Below the pieces are notes generated by a model, which was not told the DNA's origin, made no database searches, and was given only the letters and a program-made list of their open reading frames with translations. DNA of 64,000 nt from Alphaproteobacteria bacterium (lineage in GTDB: Bacteria > Pseudomonadota > Alphaproteobacteria > Caulobacterales > Maricaulaceae). Location: positions 310,001 to 374,000 of the forward strand of contig JANSXV010000004.1 in assembly GCA_024742735.1 (NCBI GenBank), written 5' to 3'. Shown one piece after another: positions 1 to 7,932 of this stretch (the first letter of the stretch is position 1; each line of letters begins with the position of its first letter). A program made the position numbers and the translations under genes.

Positions 1-251
1 GCAATATCCTCGACCGGGCTGCCCGGGTTCACCCCGGAAATCAGCAGCCGGGCGCCGCGTTCATCTTCAAGCAGGCGCACGCCGGTCGCGACCCGGCCCG
101 GCCCGCCGGTCAACACCACGACCGCGTCGGCCCTGGGGTCGGCCAGCTCGCCGTGGCTGCGGGCCTCCCGCACAAAGAGCGCGAAGCCGGTCAGTGCCGC
201 GACCAGCACGAAGAACGCCGCGAAGCGCAGGACGCTGGCCACACCGTTCAT
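1..251 (-). CDS. YdcF/DUF218-like envelope protein, C-terminus outside window
   Basis: Partial gene: only the first 83 or so codons lie in the window, and it runs off the left edge. The start is an ATG at 251 that overlaps the ftsX stop by 4 bases (ATGA), so it is probably translated together with ftsX. The product begins with one hydrophobic segment (residues about 5-25), followed by DAVVVLTGG and a GVRLLEDE...LLISGVNPG stretch. That is the first strand-helix-strand of the YdcF/DUF218 family, which has been linked to cell-envelope metabolism. The family call rests on this short region only; the catalytic C-terminal part is not visible. Confidence 0.7.
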   Translation of the reverse strand, partial: MNGVASVLRFAAFFVLVAALTGFALFVREARSHGELADPRADAVVVLTGGPGRVATGVRLLEDERGARLLISGVNPGSPVEDI

Positions 252-1138
252 GACCACCGCGCCCTCAGCTCGGCGGAGACTGCAAAGCGCGCTGACAGCG
301 CCCCGACGAAGCCGGAAATGAACGCAGCCGCCACAGGAATCCCGGCCGCACTCCAGCCCAGTTCCAGGCTTGGCAGGAAGAAGACCGTACCCGCCGCACC
401 GCCGGCGAGCGCCAGCGCGAACGCGGCCGCGCTGGCCAGGACCGCGCCGGTCAGGCCGGCCTTCACCCCCAGAAAGAAAAACCGCTCCTGAAACAGGCCG
501 GTCACATACGCGTCCGGTGCGCCGACCAGGTGCAGCGCTTCGGCCACGTCCCAGCGCGCCGCCAGGGACGCACGCGCCGCGAACGCGATCACGGCGGCCG
601 CCGCGGCGGTCAGGAGCGCCACCAGGGCCAATGCGAAATACCGCACTGCATCAGAAGCCCGGCGCACGGCGTCTTCCCACCGCTCGTGGCCATCGACGAT
701 GAATTCATACGGCGCATCGGACAGGAGCTCGCTGATCGCGCCGGGTGATGGAGGGTCCTCCGGATCGACCCGAACCGCCACCAGTCTCGGCACCGGCAGA
801 TCATCAGGCAGAGCCGCCGCGCCCAGCCAGGGCTCCAGCAGGCGCTCGGACGCCGCGCGGCCGCGCGCTTCGGCCTCGATCACGCCGGGAAGGTTGGCGA
901 TGGCTGCGGCGGCGGTTTCCGCATCCGCGTCGGCGTCCCGGTCTTCGCCGGGCAGGATCTGGACGGTGAGCTCTTCAGCCAGCTGGGTGGTCCAGCCCTC
1001 CGCCGCGCTCCAGGCGCCGGCTGCGCCCAGAGCCGCCAGGCAGGCGAGAAACACAAGGATGGCGCTGACCGCGAAGAGCGGCCGGTCACGCCCGGCGTCC
1101 GGGGGCAGAAGCGGAGCGGATCTGGTCTTGCCGCTCAT
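248..1138 (-). CDS. ftsX: Cell division protein FtsX (ABC permease-like)
   Basis: Membrane partner of the FtsE ATPase. The FtsEX complex sits at the septum and activates peptidoglycan hydrolases during division. The 296-residue product has a cytoplasmic N-terminus, a first membrane helix at about 25-45, a long periplasmic domain (about 50-165) and three more helices at about 165-290, which is the FtsX topology. It lies directly downstream of ftsE with a 4-base overlap (the ftsE stop is inside its start), and a YdcF-like gene follows with another 4-base overlap. Sequence identity to distant FtsX is low, as usual; pairing with ftsE makes the call firm. Confidence 0.9.
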   Translation of the reverse strand: MSGKTRSAPLLPPDAGRDRPLFAVSAILVFLACLAALGAAGAWSAAEGWTTQLAEELTVQILPGEDRDADADAETAAAAIANLPGVIEAEARGRAASERLLEPWLGAAALPDDLPVPRLVAVRVDPEDPPSPGAISELLSDAPYEFIVDGHERWEDAVRRASDAVRYFALALVALLTAAAAAVIAFAARASLAARWDVAEALHLVGAPDAYVTGLFQERFFFLGVKAGLTGAVLASAAAFALALAGGAAGTVFFLPSLELGWSAAGIPVAAAFISGFVGALSARFAVSAELRARWS

Positions 1139-1854
1139 GCCGCGCGCGCGCCTCCCGACACCAGCTTGCCGTCCGCAAGCTCCAGCACCGGCGCATCAAG
1201 CGAGCGCACCAGCGCCAGATCATGGGTCGCCAGAAGCACGGTCGTGCCGAGCCGGTTAAGCTCCACGAACAGGCGCAGGAGACGCCGGGCCATGGCCGGA
1301 TCGACGTTACCTGTGGGTTCATCGGCGATCAGCAGGTCGGGTTTGGAGATCACGGCCCGGGCGATCGCCGCGCGCTGGTGCTCCCCGCCCGACAGGGTGG
1401 GTGGATAAGCATCGACCCGGTCGCCCAGCCCGACCCAGGCCAGCAGGTCGGCCACGTCATCGGCATAACTGCTGCGCGACTGACCTGCGACGCGCAACGG
1501 CAGGGCGACATTGTCGAACACGGTGAGATGATCGAGCAGGCGGAAATCCTGAAACACGACGCCAATCCGCTTGCGCAGGGCCGGCAGCCCGGCCCGCGGA
1601 AGCATGGCCGAATCGCGCCCGAACAGGCTGATCAGCCCTCGGGAGGGGCGTTCAGACAGGTAGATCAGGCGCAGCAGCGAGGATTTACCGGCCCCGGACG
1701 GTCCGGTGAGGAAATGGAAACTTCCGCTTGGTAACTGGAAGGTAATATCGCTGAGGACTTCCGGTCCGCGGCCGTAGCGCATGCCCACAGCATCAAAGCG
1801 CACGGCGGTCGCGTCAGGACCGGTCTCGGCGGCGTCGCGGTGCGGATCTGTCAT
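1135..1854 (-). CDS. ftsE: Cell division ATP-binding protein FtsE
   Basis: ABC ATPase that drives FtsX at the division site. The 239-residue product shows Walker A (GPSGAGKSS), the Q-loop (VVFQDFRLL), the ABC signature (LSGGEHQR), Walker B (LLIADEPTGNVD) and the switch histidine (LLATHD). The ADEPTGNVD form is typical of FtsE. The start is an ATG at 1854, with the zinc-ribbon gene diverging upstream, so the 77-base gap 1855-1931 must hold both promoters. It is about 15 residues longer than E. coli FtsE, with the extension at the N-terminus before the first strand. Confidence 0.95.
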   Translation of the reverse strand: MTDPHRDAAETGPDATAVRFDAVGMRYGRGPEVLSDITFQLPSGSFHFLTGPSGAGKSSLLRLIYLSERPSRGLISLFGRDSAMLPRAGLPALRKRIGVVFQDFRLLDHLTVFDNVALPLRVAGQSRSSYADDVADLLAWVGLGDRVDAYPPTLSGGEHQRAAIARAVISKPDLLIADEPTGNVDPAMARRLLRLFVELNRLGTTVLLATHDLALVRSLDAPVLELADGKLVSGGARAA

Positions 1855-1931
1855 GGGGCGATGATGGCCTCGAAGCGGACGAGTCAGGCGGCGGCGGAGG
1901 AAAGTATGCAGGAAGTGCGGGACATGCGTCC

Positions 1932-2636
1932 ATGATCGTCACCTGTCCAAGCTGCGACGCGAAATATCGCGTCGACGCCGGCGCGTTGGAAGCACGCGGC
2001 GGCCGGGCCAAGTGCGCCTCCTGCGGCCATGTCTGGACCGTCGAGGACGAGGCGCTGACCCTGTCTGAGCCGGTCAACCGGCCCGCTCCCGCGCCCGCCG
2101 CGGAGCCTCAGCCCGAACCGGAACCGCGCCCGAGCCTGCGCGAAAAGCCTCACGCCGCGATCCGGGCCCGCGAGGACGAGAAACGCCGCAAGGCCCGCCT
2201 GGCCGCGGAAGGTGCAGGCTGGGCCGGCGTGGCGGCGTGCCTGGCTGTGGTGCTTGCTGGAGCGGTGCTCTTCCGCGTGGATGTGGTCGAGACCTGGCCC
2301 CGCTCGGCCGGCGCCTATGCTGCGGTGGGATTGCCGGTCAACCCGGTGGGCCTTGAAGTCTTCGGGCTCGACGCCCGTATGGCCGAGGAAGACGGCGCGC
2401 CCGTCCTTATCGTTGAGGGCGAGGTCCGCAATGTCACTGGACGAGACCGTCCGGCGCCGCCGCTGCGGGCCCAGGTGCTGGGCGCGGACGGGTCGGTGTT
2501 GGCCGAGTGGTCGGTCACGCTTGAAAGCCCGGCGTTCGCGCCCGGCGCGGCGGAGCGCTTCCGCACGACCTTTCCGGCGCCCCCCGAAGCGGCTGCACGC
2601 GTCGAGGTGCTGATGGAGCCTCAGGCGGCGTCCTGA
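1932..2636 (+). CDS. Zinc-ribbon (MJ0042-type) membrane protein with DUF3426-like C-terminus
   Basis: The 234-residue protein starts with a zinc ribbon of MJ0042 type: CPSCDAKYRVD, then CASCGHVWTV (two CxxC pairs within 40 residues). A Pro/Glu/Arg-rich linker follows (about 45-85), then one membrane helix (about 95-115) and a beta-rich C-terminal domain containing VEGEVRNVTGRDRPAPPLRAQV, which resembles the DUF3426 type. The family is common next to ftsEX in alphaproteobacteria, and its function is unknown. The last 16 bases overlap the end of the convergent gene at 2621-3745. Confidence 0.8.
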   Translation: MIVTCPSCDAKYRVDAGALEARGGRAKCASCGHVWTVEDEALTLSEPVNRPAPAPAAEPQPEPEPRPSLREKPHAAIRAREDEKRRKARLAAEGAGWAGVAACLAVVLAGAVLFRVDVVETWPRSAGAYAAVGLPVNPVGLEVFGLDARMAEEDGAPVLIVEGEVRNVTGRDRPAPPLRAQVLGADGSVLAEWSVTLESPAFAPGAAERFRTTFPAPPEAAARVEVLMEPQAAS

Positions 2637-3745
2637 AAATCTGTAACCTGGAGGGCGGCTTCAAAGTCCGGCAGCAGGTCGAAGGCCTCCATGCCTGACA
2701 GCGTCTGAACCCGGCGCCCCCGGGTCCAGAATTTCCAGTAGGACGACACGTGCTGAAGCCGGCCGATATCCTCGCCCATCTCCACGAACAGGTCCGGCGC
2801 CCGGGTCATGAAGGATTTCAGCGCGGCGGGATCGCCGCGGCTGACGAACTGATCAAATTCGCTCTGATAGGCGTCGAGCTTGGTCTTCAGCCGGTTCCAG
2901 CGGCCCAGGGAAAGCTGCAGGATAGACGCGATCATGGTGCGCATCTCCGCGCGATCGTCCGCGCCCAGGCCGGTCACGCGCAGGCTTTTGAGATCATTCA
3001 TGAACGCGACGAGCTCGGCATAGCATTCCTTGGCCCGCCAGCTGTAATACAGCGTGCCCTTCCAGCCGAAGACGCCGTCGCGGTACTCCTGCTCGGTCAT
3101 GCGCAGCGCATCGCGCAGCACACGCAGCTGCTCTGAGTTTTCATCCTCGAACAACACTTTGGCCAGACGGCGGGACTTGGCCATGGTGGCCGCATCGGTC
3201 GCCCCACCCATGGCCTTGCGCACCAGCGTGTCGATCTGGGCTGCGGTGTACTCGGAGATCCGCGCCAGCTCGTCATCGGCGATGTGGAAATAGCATGGAT
3301 CGATCATCTCCCCGGCCCGGCGGAAGTATTCCAGCAGCAGGTAGGGGTCGAAGGAGGGCAGCATGGCCAACGCGCGCAGGCGAGTGACGTCGGCGACGAA
3401 TCCGGAGCTGTCGGTGCGAACGCCCAGATGATCGGCCAGCATGCGCTCGAAGTCCGCGCTCTCCACGAATATGGAGTGGCCGCCGAGATCGAGATCCTTG
3501 TCGCTGATGGGGATGATCACCTTGGTGGCCGAGTGCCGGTCCCCGCCCAGCTGCTCACGCTCCCAGGCGCGCAGGGTGTGCTTGACCACGAAGCAGCGGT
3601 TCAACCGCATGTTCCTGAACATGGGATGGCTCGTCCATCCGGGCGTTTCGCCGAACTTCTCGCGCGTCGACACCAGGTCGATGACGCGGCTGGTCGAGCC
3701 GCCGCGTTTCAGAAGGCTGAGCTTACCGTAGGAGTCCTTGGCCAT
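2621..3745 (-). CDS. Conserved hypothetical protein, 374 aa, no recognised domain
   Basis: I do not recognise this family. The protein is soluble, with no signal peptide or membrane helix. The N-terminal half is mixed (RNMRLNRCFVVKHTLRAWE, KVIIPISDKDLDLGG) and the C-terminal half mainly helical and charged. Codon usage matches the surrounding core genes and the reading frame is clean, so it is a real gene. The neighbours (ftsEX and zinc-ribbon on one side, cupin on the other) do not define its role. It converges with the zinc-ribbon gene with a 16-base overlap and no terminator between them. Confidence 0.75.
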   Translation of the reverse strand: MAKDSYGKLSLLKRGGSTSRVIDLVSTREKFGETPGWTSHPMFRNMRLNRCFVVKHTLRAWEREQLGGDRHSATKVIIPISDKDLDLGGHSIFVESADFERMLADHLGVRTDSSGFVADVTRLRALAMLPSFDPYLLLEYFRRAGEMIDPCYFHIADDELARISEYTAAQIDTLVRKAMGGATDAATMAKSRRLAKVLFEDENSEQLRVLRDALRMTEQEYRDGVFGWKGTLYYSWRAKECYAELVAFMNDLKSLRVTGLGADDRAEMRTMIASILQLSLGRWNRLKTKLDAYQSEFDQFVSRGDPAALKSFMTRAPDLFVEMGEDIGRLQHVSSYWKFWTRGRRVQTLSGMEAFDLLPDFEAALQVTDFQDAA

Positions 3746-3853
3746 GCTTGAGCATCCGGGGAAACTGGTTCAGACCAGAAGTCATATCCCAAGCCGGTGA
3801 GCGTGCGGTTAATCTGCGCAGTCTCACCCGCGACGTTGCCGGAGCAGCCCGCC

Positions 3854-4315
3854 ATGACCGCCCTGTCCGGAGACCTTGGCGCCCAGGAGATCGTGCGCCT
3901 GCTGTCCATGGAGCCGCATCCTGAGGGCGGATGGTTCGTGGAGACGTTTCGCGACGCGGCAGGCCCGGACGGCCGCTCGCGCTGCACCGCGATCTATTTT
4001 CTGCTGGCCGCGGACCAGGTTTCCGCCTGGCACAAGGTGGACGCAAGCGAGATCTGGCTGTGGCAGGCCGGGGCGCCTCTGGCCCTGACGATTTCAGCCG
4101 ACGGCGTCACTGCGCGCGCCCATCATCTGGGCCCCGACCTGCGCGCCGGTCAGCGCCCCCAGGCGGTCGTACCCGCACAGGCCTGGCAGGCCGCAGAGTC
4201 TCTGGGCGCCTGGACGCTGGTCAGCTGCGTCGTGGCGCCGGGCTTCGAGTTTTCTGGATTTCAGCTCGCGCCGAAAGACTGGCGCCCGGGACCGGAAGGT
4301 CCGCCGACGGGCTGA
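3854..4315 (+). CDS. Cupin_5 / DUF985-family protein
   Basis: A small single-domain cupin of 153 residues. The family signature is clear: LLSMEPHPEGGWFVETFRD near the N-terminus, then TAIYFLLAADQVSAWHKVDASEIW, AQAWQAAESLGAWTLVSCVVAPGFEF and a final FQL. This is the DUF985 (YML079w-like) cupin pattern, whose substrate is mostly undefined. The start at 3854 (MTALSGDLG) is chosen because the family begins just before the LLSMEPHPEGG helix and a GGAG lies upstream. An in-frame start at 3797 would add 19 unrelated residues. Confidence 0.85.
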   Translation: MTALSGDLGAQEIVRLLSMEPHPEGGWFVETFRDAAGPDGRSRCTAIYFLLAADQVSAWHKVDASEIWLWQAGAPLALTISADGVTARAHHLGPDLRAGQRPQAVVPAQAWQAAESLGAWTLVSCVVAPGFEFSGFQLAPKDWRPGPEGPPTG

Positions 4316-4319
4316 TGGT

Positions 4320-5054
4320 CTAGCCTCCGCCGCGCTCCAGCTCCCGCCGGATATAGTCGGAGCTGGGACGCCCGCCATAGCCCCGGTGGGTGGCGACGGA
4401 GATATCCAGGACCCGGCCGTCGAAGCGCGCGCGCGGCGCTTCGCCCACGCCGATGCGCACGACCTCCAGATCGCGCACGGCCCGCCGCGAGGCGGCTTCA
4501 GCGCCGATGGAGACCATGACCATGGCGTCGATGATGTAGGGGTTCTGATCCGGCGTGAGGCTGGTCAGCTGGGCGCTGACTTCCTGACGTGCGGAACGGG
4601 AAAGACGGTTGACCATCTCGCGCGCGGCGTCCTGCAGATCGTCGGCGCCCGCCGGGGCGGCGACCAGGGTGCGCGCGCGGCCCACGGGCTCCACGATCAC
4701 GCCGTCGCGGCGGTCTTCGGGAAAATAGGTCCAGCCGCCCAGGTTCGACTGGCGCAGCACGGTGCGGTCGGTGTCGGTCAGCCAGATCTCCCCACCGCCG
4801 GCGGCCGGCGCCTGGTAGAGGGCGAGCACTTCGACTGCGCCTTCCTCCCATAGAAGCGCGGGGCGTGACGTCCGGTCCAGGATGAAGCGTCCGCGCCCGT
4901 CAGCGCGTTCAAACCAGACAGACGCCTCCACCCGCTCCTGGGAAGGCTGCCCCAGAAGCTGGCGGAACGGATTTGAATGGCCGGCTCCGTCAGAGGTCGT
5001 CAGCGCCCAAGCCCCGGCGCAGGCGACCAGCAGAGCAAGAAGTCCCCTGATCAT
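4320..5054 (-). CDS. Secreted/periplasmic protein, probably DUF4908 family
   Basis: A 244-residue protein with an N-terminal hydrophobic signal (MIRGLLALLVACAGAWA) and no other membrane segment. The middle carries GRFILDRTSRPALLWEEG, then GEIWLTDTDRTVLRQSNLGGWTYFP, a layout I associate with the DUF4908 family of Caulobacterales and relatives; the assignment is from memory. Function unknown. ATG at 5054 is preferred over a TTG nine bases upstream because the signal peptide starts there, though neither has a good ribosome site. It is convergent with the cupin gene, 4 bases apart. Confidence 0.65.
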   Translation of the reverse strand: MIRGLLALLVACAGAWALTTSDGAGHSNPFRQLLGQPSQERVEASVWFERADGRGRFILDRTSRPALLWEEGAVEVLALYQAPAAGGGEIWLTDTDRTVLRQSNLGGWTYFPEDRRDGVIVEPVGRARTLVAAPAGADDLQDAAREMVNRLSRSARQEVSAQLTSLTPDQNPYIIDAMVMVSIGAEAASRRAVRDLEVVRIGVGEAPRARFDGRVLDISVATHRGYGGRPSSDYIRRELERGGG

Positions 5055-5139
5055 GGGGATCAAGATGGAAACGTATCAGGGCGAAATCGGGGCGCCGCTT
5101 TGACTTCTTGCAGGCGCCCCGATGAACGCGCAGGGCCGA

Positions 5140-5865
5140 TCAGCCCGCCATGTACTGGCCGCCATTGGCTGACAGCGTCGCCCCGGTGATGAAGCCGGCC
5201 TCCTCGGAAACCAGGAACACGACACAACGCGCGATTTCTTCAGCTTCGCCCAGGCGGCCTACCGGAATGCCGGCGATGATCTGGTTGCGGACCTCTTCGG
5301 GCACCGCCATGACCATGTCCGTGGCGATATAGCCGGGGCAGATGGCGTTCACGGTGATTCCCTTGCGCGCGCCTTCCTGGGCGAGCGCCTTGGTGAAGCC
5401 CAGATCCCCGGCCTTTGCGGCGGAGTAGTTCGCCTGGCCGAACTGGCCCTTCTGACCGTTGATCGAGGAGATCGTCACGATCCGCCCGAAGCCGCGATCG
5501 CGCATGGAGTTCCACAGCGGGTGGGTCATGTTGAACACGCCGCTCAGATTGGTGTCGATCACCTCGCGCCACTGCTCGGGCTTCATCTTGTGGAAGGGCG
5601 CGTCGCGGGTGATCCCGGCGTTGTTGATGAGAATGTCGACCGGGCCGAGCTCGGCCTCGACCTTTTCGATCCCGGCCTTGCAGGCGTCATAATCGGCCAC
5701 GGACCATTTGAAGACCTCGATCCCGGTCTCGGCCTTGAAGGCGTTCGCCGCCTCGTCATTGCCGGCATAATTGGCGGCCACGGTGTAGCCGGCTTCTTTC
5801 AGGGCGATGGAGATCGCTTTGCCGATCCCCCGTGTGCCCCCGGTGACGAGTGCGGTTCTGGCCAT
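5140..5865 (-). CDS. phbB: Acetoacetyl-CoA reductase (PhbB)
   Basis: NADPH-dependent reduction of acetoacetyl-CoA to (R)-3-hydroxybutyryl-CoA, the second step of polyhydroxybutyrate synthesis. The 241-residue short-chain dehydrogenase has TGGTRGIG (cofactor loop, residues 8-15), NNAG (about 84), the catalytic SSINGQ...YSAAK (Ser about 136, Tyr about 149, Lys about 153) and the PhbB-like C-terminus GATLSANGGQYMAG. The PhbB call over a generic SDR is supported by the divergent phaR and by the FHKMKPEQW and GQFGQANYSAAKAG stretches. A palindromic CTGC/GCAG site 37-48 bases upstream suggests PhaR control. Confidence 0.93.
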   Translation of the reverse strand: MARTALVTGGTRGIGKAISIALKEAGYTVAANYAGNDEAANAFKAETGIEVFKWSVADYDACKAGIEKVEAELGPVDILINNAGITRDAPFHKMKPEQWREVIDTNLSGVFNMTHPLWNSMRDRGFGRIVTISSINGQKGQFGQANYSAAKAGDLGFTKALAQEGARKGITVNAICPGYIATDMVMAVPEEVRNQIIAGIPVGRLGEAEEIARCVVFLVSEEAGFITGATLSANGGQYMAG

Positions 5866-5901
5866 TGATGTTCTCCCTGTCCCTTCCGGCGAAATTGACT
5901 A

Positions 5902-5938
5902 TGCTGCGCAGCAAACACCGTGACGCAGTGCAGCAGCA
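5902..5938. promoter_or_regulatory. Palindromic CTGC/GCAG-rich region between phbB and phaR
   Basis: The 12-base perfect palindrome TGCTGCGCAGCA (5902-5913) is followed by GACGCAGTGCAGCAGC. PhaR repressors of alphaproteobacteria are reported to bind CTGC/GCAG-type TGC-rich elements, and this one lies just upstream of phbB and between phbB and phaR. It is a likely operator for autoregulation and for phbB; the binding itself is inferred. Confidence 0.5.
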
Positions 5939-6049
5939 AGCCCTGCCTTGCGCATCAGCGGATTTCTTTTTGACCGTTGACGCCGGGCCTGTCGAGCGCT
6001 GAAAGAACGGCCGAAAACAAATTCGCCCACAGGGCGGGAGGAAAGTGCG

Positions 6050-6655
6050 ATGAGCCAGAACGACAAGCCGGACACCGTCGTCATCAAGAAGTATGCGAAC
6101 CGGCGGCTCTACGACACGTCGGCGAGCCGGTATGTCACGCTGGATCACCTGCGCGAACTGGTGAAGGAAGGCCGCGACTTCCAGGTCGTCGACGCCAAGT
6201 CCGGCGAGGATCTGACCCGCGGGGTTCTGGCCCAGATCATCTTCGAGGAAGAGAGCAAGGGCGAGACCCTGCTTCCCGTTGAGTTCCTGCGCCAGCTGAT
6301 CGGCTTCTACGGGGACTCCATGCAGGGCATGGTGCCCAGCTATCTGCGCATGTCCATGGACACGTTCGCCCAGCAGCAGGCCGAGATGCGCGAGCGCATG
6401 ACCGGCGCCATGGGCTCGCCGGCCGCCTCCATGCAGATGATGGAGGAAGCCACCAAGCGCAACATGGCCATGTTCGAACAGGCCATGAAGATGTTCACCC
6501 CCTTCGGCGCGGCGGGTGAAGGCGCGGCCGGCGACACGAAATCCGCCGCTGCAAAGCCCGGCGGGAAGGCCGACGGCTCTGATGTCGCCGATTTGCGCGC
6601 CGAGCTGGACGCCATGAAGGCCAAGCTCGACAAGCTGGCCGGCGGAGACAGCTGA
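6050..6655 (+). CDS. phaR: Polyhydroxyalkanoate synthesis repressor PhaR
   Basis: DNA-binding repressor that senses PHA granules and controls phasin and PHA genes. The 201-residue product opens with the PHB/PHA accumulation regulator DNA-binding domain (VIKKYANRRLYDTSASRYVT, residues 9-28, continuing through about 70), then the PHB_acc region (SKGETLLPVEFLRQLIGFYG). The C-terminus is Ala/Gly-rich and ends in a short coiled coil (ADLRAELDAMKAKLDKL). It diverges from phbB across 184 bases that contain the CTGC/GCAG palindrome. GGGAGGAAAG upstream is a good ribosome site for the ATG at 6050. Confidence 0.95.
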   Translation: MSQNDKPDTVVIKKYANRRLYDTSASRYVTLDHLRELVKEGRDFQVVDAKSGEDLTRGVLAQIIFEEESKGETLLPVEFLRQLIGFYGDSMQGMVPSYLRMSMDTFAQQQAEMRERMTGAMGSPAASMQMMEEATKRNMAMFEQAMKMFTPFGAAGEGAAGDTKSAAAKPGGKADGSDVADLRAELDAMKAKLDKLAGGDS

Positions 6656-6669
6656 TTTGTGCCGAATCG

Positions 6670-6692
6670 GGCCGCTTCACGGCGAAGCGGCC
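6670..6692. terminator. Hairpin after phaR
   Basis: A 9-base perfect stem, GGCCGCTTC / GAAGCGGCC, with a 5-base loop, 15 bases after the phaR stop. No T-run follows, so it is at best a weak intrinsic terminator or an mRNA end stabiliser. Confidence 0.4.
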
Positions 6693-6782
6693 GCCCGAAA
6701 CGGCGCACCAAAGCCCTTAACGGGCTGTAAACACCCCTAACAAGGTCTTAAAGTCTGGCCCCGGTCTTGCGAGAATGGGGTC

Positions 6783-7139
6783 ATGATCAATCTCGATCCC
6801 ACTTCCGCGCGCCGCCCCGGCCTTCCCGTCCCGACCCGCCGGGATGCGCGCGTGACCGCGTCCGCCGAAGCCGGCGGCGCAGGGGTCGATGACCAGCACC
6901 CGGATCGCAAAGCCGCCCAGCGCCCGACCCTGCGGGTCGTTCACGCCAATGAAGACGCGCCGAAAGAGGCCAGCGTCGCCTCGGCTGCGTCGCGCGTGGG
7001 TGTGTTCCTGCAAGCCGATATGCCCAACCCGCGCCGGGGTCTGCGCGCCGACGCCGGCGAACGCGCGCGCTATCGCGCCGCCTATGAATGCGCCGCGCGC
7101 CAGCCCGCCCCGCGCCCCAGCCTGGTGCGCAGCGCATGA
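6783..7139 (+). CDS. Small hypothetical protein, 118 aa
   Basis: Not recognised. The protein is basic and probably disordered over residues 1-70; the most ordered-looking part is the C-terminal third (SRVGVFLQADMPNPRRGLRA, then GERARYRAAYECA). The frame on the opposite strand is also open, but this strand is preferred because the stop forms an ATGA overlap with a second small frame and a bidirectional terminator lies just beyond both. The ribosome site is weak (GAATGGGG). It is moderately likely to be a real gene. Confidence 0.55.
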   Translation: MINLDPTSARRPGLPVPTRRDARVTASAEAGGAGVDDQHPDRKAAQRPTLRVVHANEDAPKEASVASAASRVGVFLQADMPNPRRGLRADAGERARYRAAYECAARQPAPRPSLVRSA

Positions 7140-7219
7140 GCCGGGCGCGCCTCTATTCGATCTCCGGGCGCGCCGCCGATGCGGTCATCGTGCTCGCCGT
7201 GGTCTTCCTGACCGTCTGA
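7136..7219 (+). CDS. 27-residue hydrophobic micro-protein
   Basis: A small frame that begins at the ATGA overlapping the stop of the 118-residue gene, so translational coupling is likely. It encodes a basic start (MSRARLYSISGR) followed by a single hydrophobic stretch (AADAVIVLAVVFLTV) that would span a membrane. It ends 32 bases before a strong bidirectional terminator. No homologue is known to me. Position, coupling and composition support it; expression is unproven. Confidence 0.45.
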   Translation: MSRARLYSISGRAADAVIVLAVVFLTV

Positions 7220-7251
7220 GTTTCCATCCGGGTTTCATCCACCCGAACTCA

Positions 7252-7288
7252 AAAGGCCGGCCCCATCTGGAGCCGGCCTTCTTTTTTC
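7252..7288. terminator. Bidirectional rho-independent terminator
   Basis: AAGGCCGGC pairs with GCCGGCCTT, followed by CTTTTTT on the plus strand and TTTT on the minus strand. It lies between the plus-strand small genes and the convergent membrane-protein gene at 7311-7868, so it can serve both. Confidence 0.85.
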
Positions 7289-7310
7289 CGTCGTCGATGA
7301 CGGTGGACGG

Positions 7311-7868
7311 TTAGGTCCCGAGGTCGCGGCGGGCCGCGACGGCGGTGATCGTGAAGCCCCCGGCGACATCGATGAGCGCCATGAGCGTGATCAGGAAGAA
7401 CACCGAGCTGGCGAACACCGGAACCAGAAGAAACAACAGGATGCAGGCCAGCAGCACGGCGATGGACAGGCCGTGATTGAGCAGGGTCGAGGTGCCCGAA
7501 CCGGACGATTTGACCATCTCGATGAACAGGAAGATGAGCGCAAGCAGCAGGATCAGGTCGCCGGTCGACAGCGTCCACTGCCCGCTGGGAAGGCCGATCG
7601 AAAGCAGCCCGCCATTGAGTGCGCCCACCGCGCAGGACGCGCCCTCAGCGCACTGGCCGGCCTGGAAGGCGGCCATGTCGCCGACGAAGGCGCCGACCTC
7701 GCCGCCGTTTGTGAACACCGTTGCGTAGCCCACGATGGCGTAGATGATCACCGGGATGAGCATCTTTGGAAAAATGTTGAACATGCTGAGCCCCCCACCG
7801 CCTTGGCGGTTTTGCTGTTCGGCGCTGGCGAGACCCACCGCGACGCCGCTTCCGCTTGCACCTGACAT
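7311..7868 (-). CDS. Hypothetical inner-membrane protein, four helices
   Basis: A 185-residue protein. A short Gly/Ser/Gln-rich N-terminus (residues 1-28) precedes a helix at about 35-55, and three further helices at about 100-120, 128-152 and 152-175. The loop between helices 1 and 2 contains two Cys (QCAEGASCAVG), likely periplasmic and able to form a disulfide. The start at 7868 is set by a perfect AAGGAGG seven bases upstream; the frame is open further but without a ribosome site. It lies 64 bases downstream of a GT2 gene on the same strand, so it may be an accessory factor for that enzyme. Family not recognised. Confidence 0.7.
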   Translation of the reverse strand: MSGASGSGVAVGLASAEQQNRQGGGGLSMFNIFPKMLIPVIIYAIVGYATVFTNGGEVGAFVGDMAAFQAGQCAEGASCAVGALNGGLLSIGLPSGQWTLSTGDLILLLALIFLFIEMVKSSGSGTSTLLNHGLSIAVLLACILLFLLVPVFASSVFFLITLMALIDVAGGFTITAVAARRDLGT

Positions 7869-7932
7869 GTCAGGCCTCCTTATCCCCCTCAGCCCGCGAC
7901 GCTGAAGACCGATGAGGCCGGTCAGCGCCTTT

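Noticed and set aside
6717..7013. Minus-strand 98-codon frame opposite the small hypothetical gene
   Set aside because: The plus strand has the ATGA-coupled second frame and a terminator in the right place, so the minus frame is less likely.
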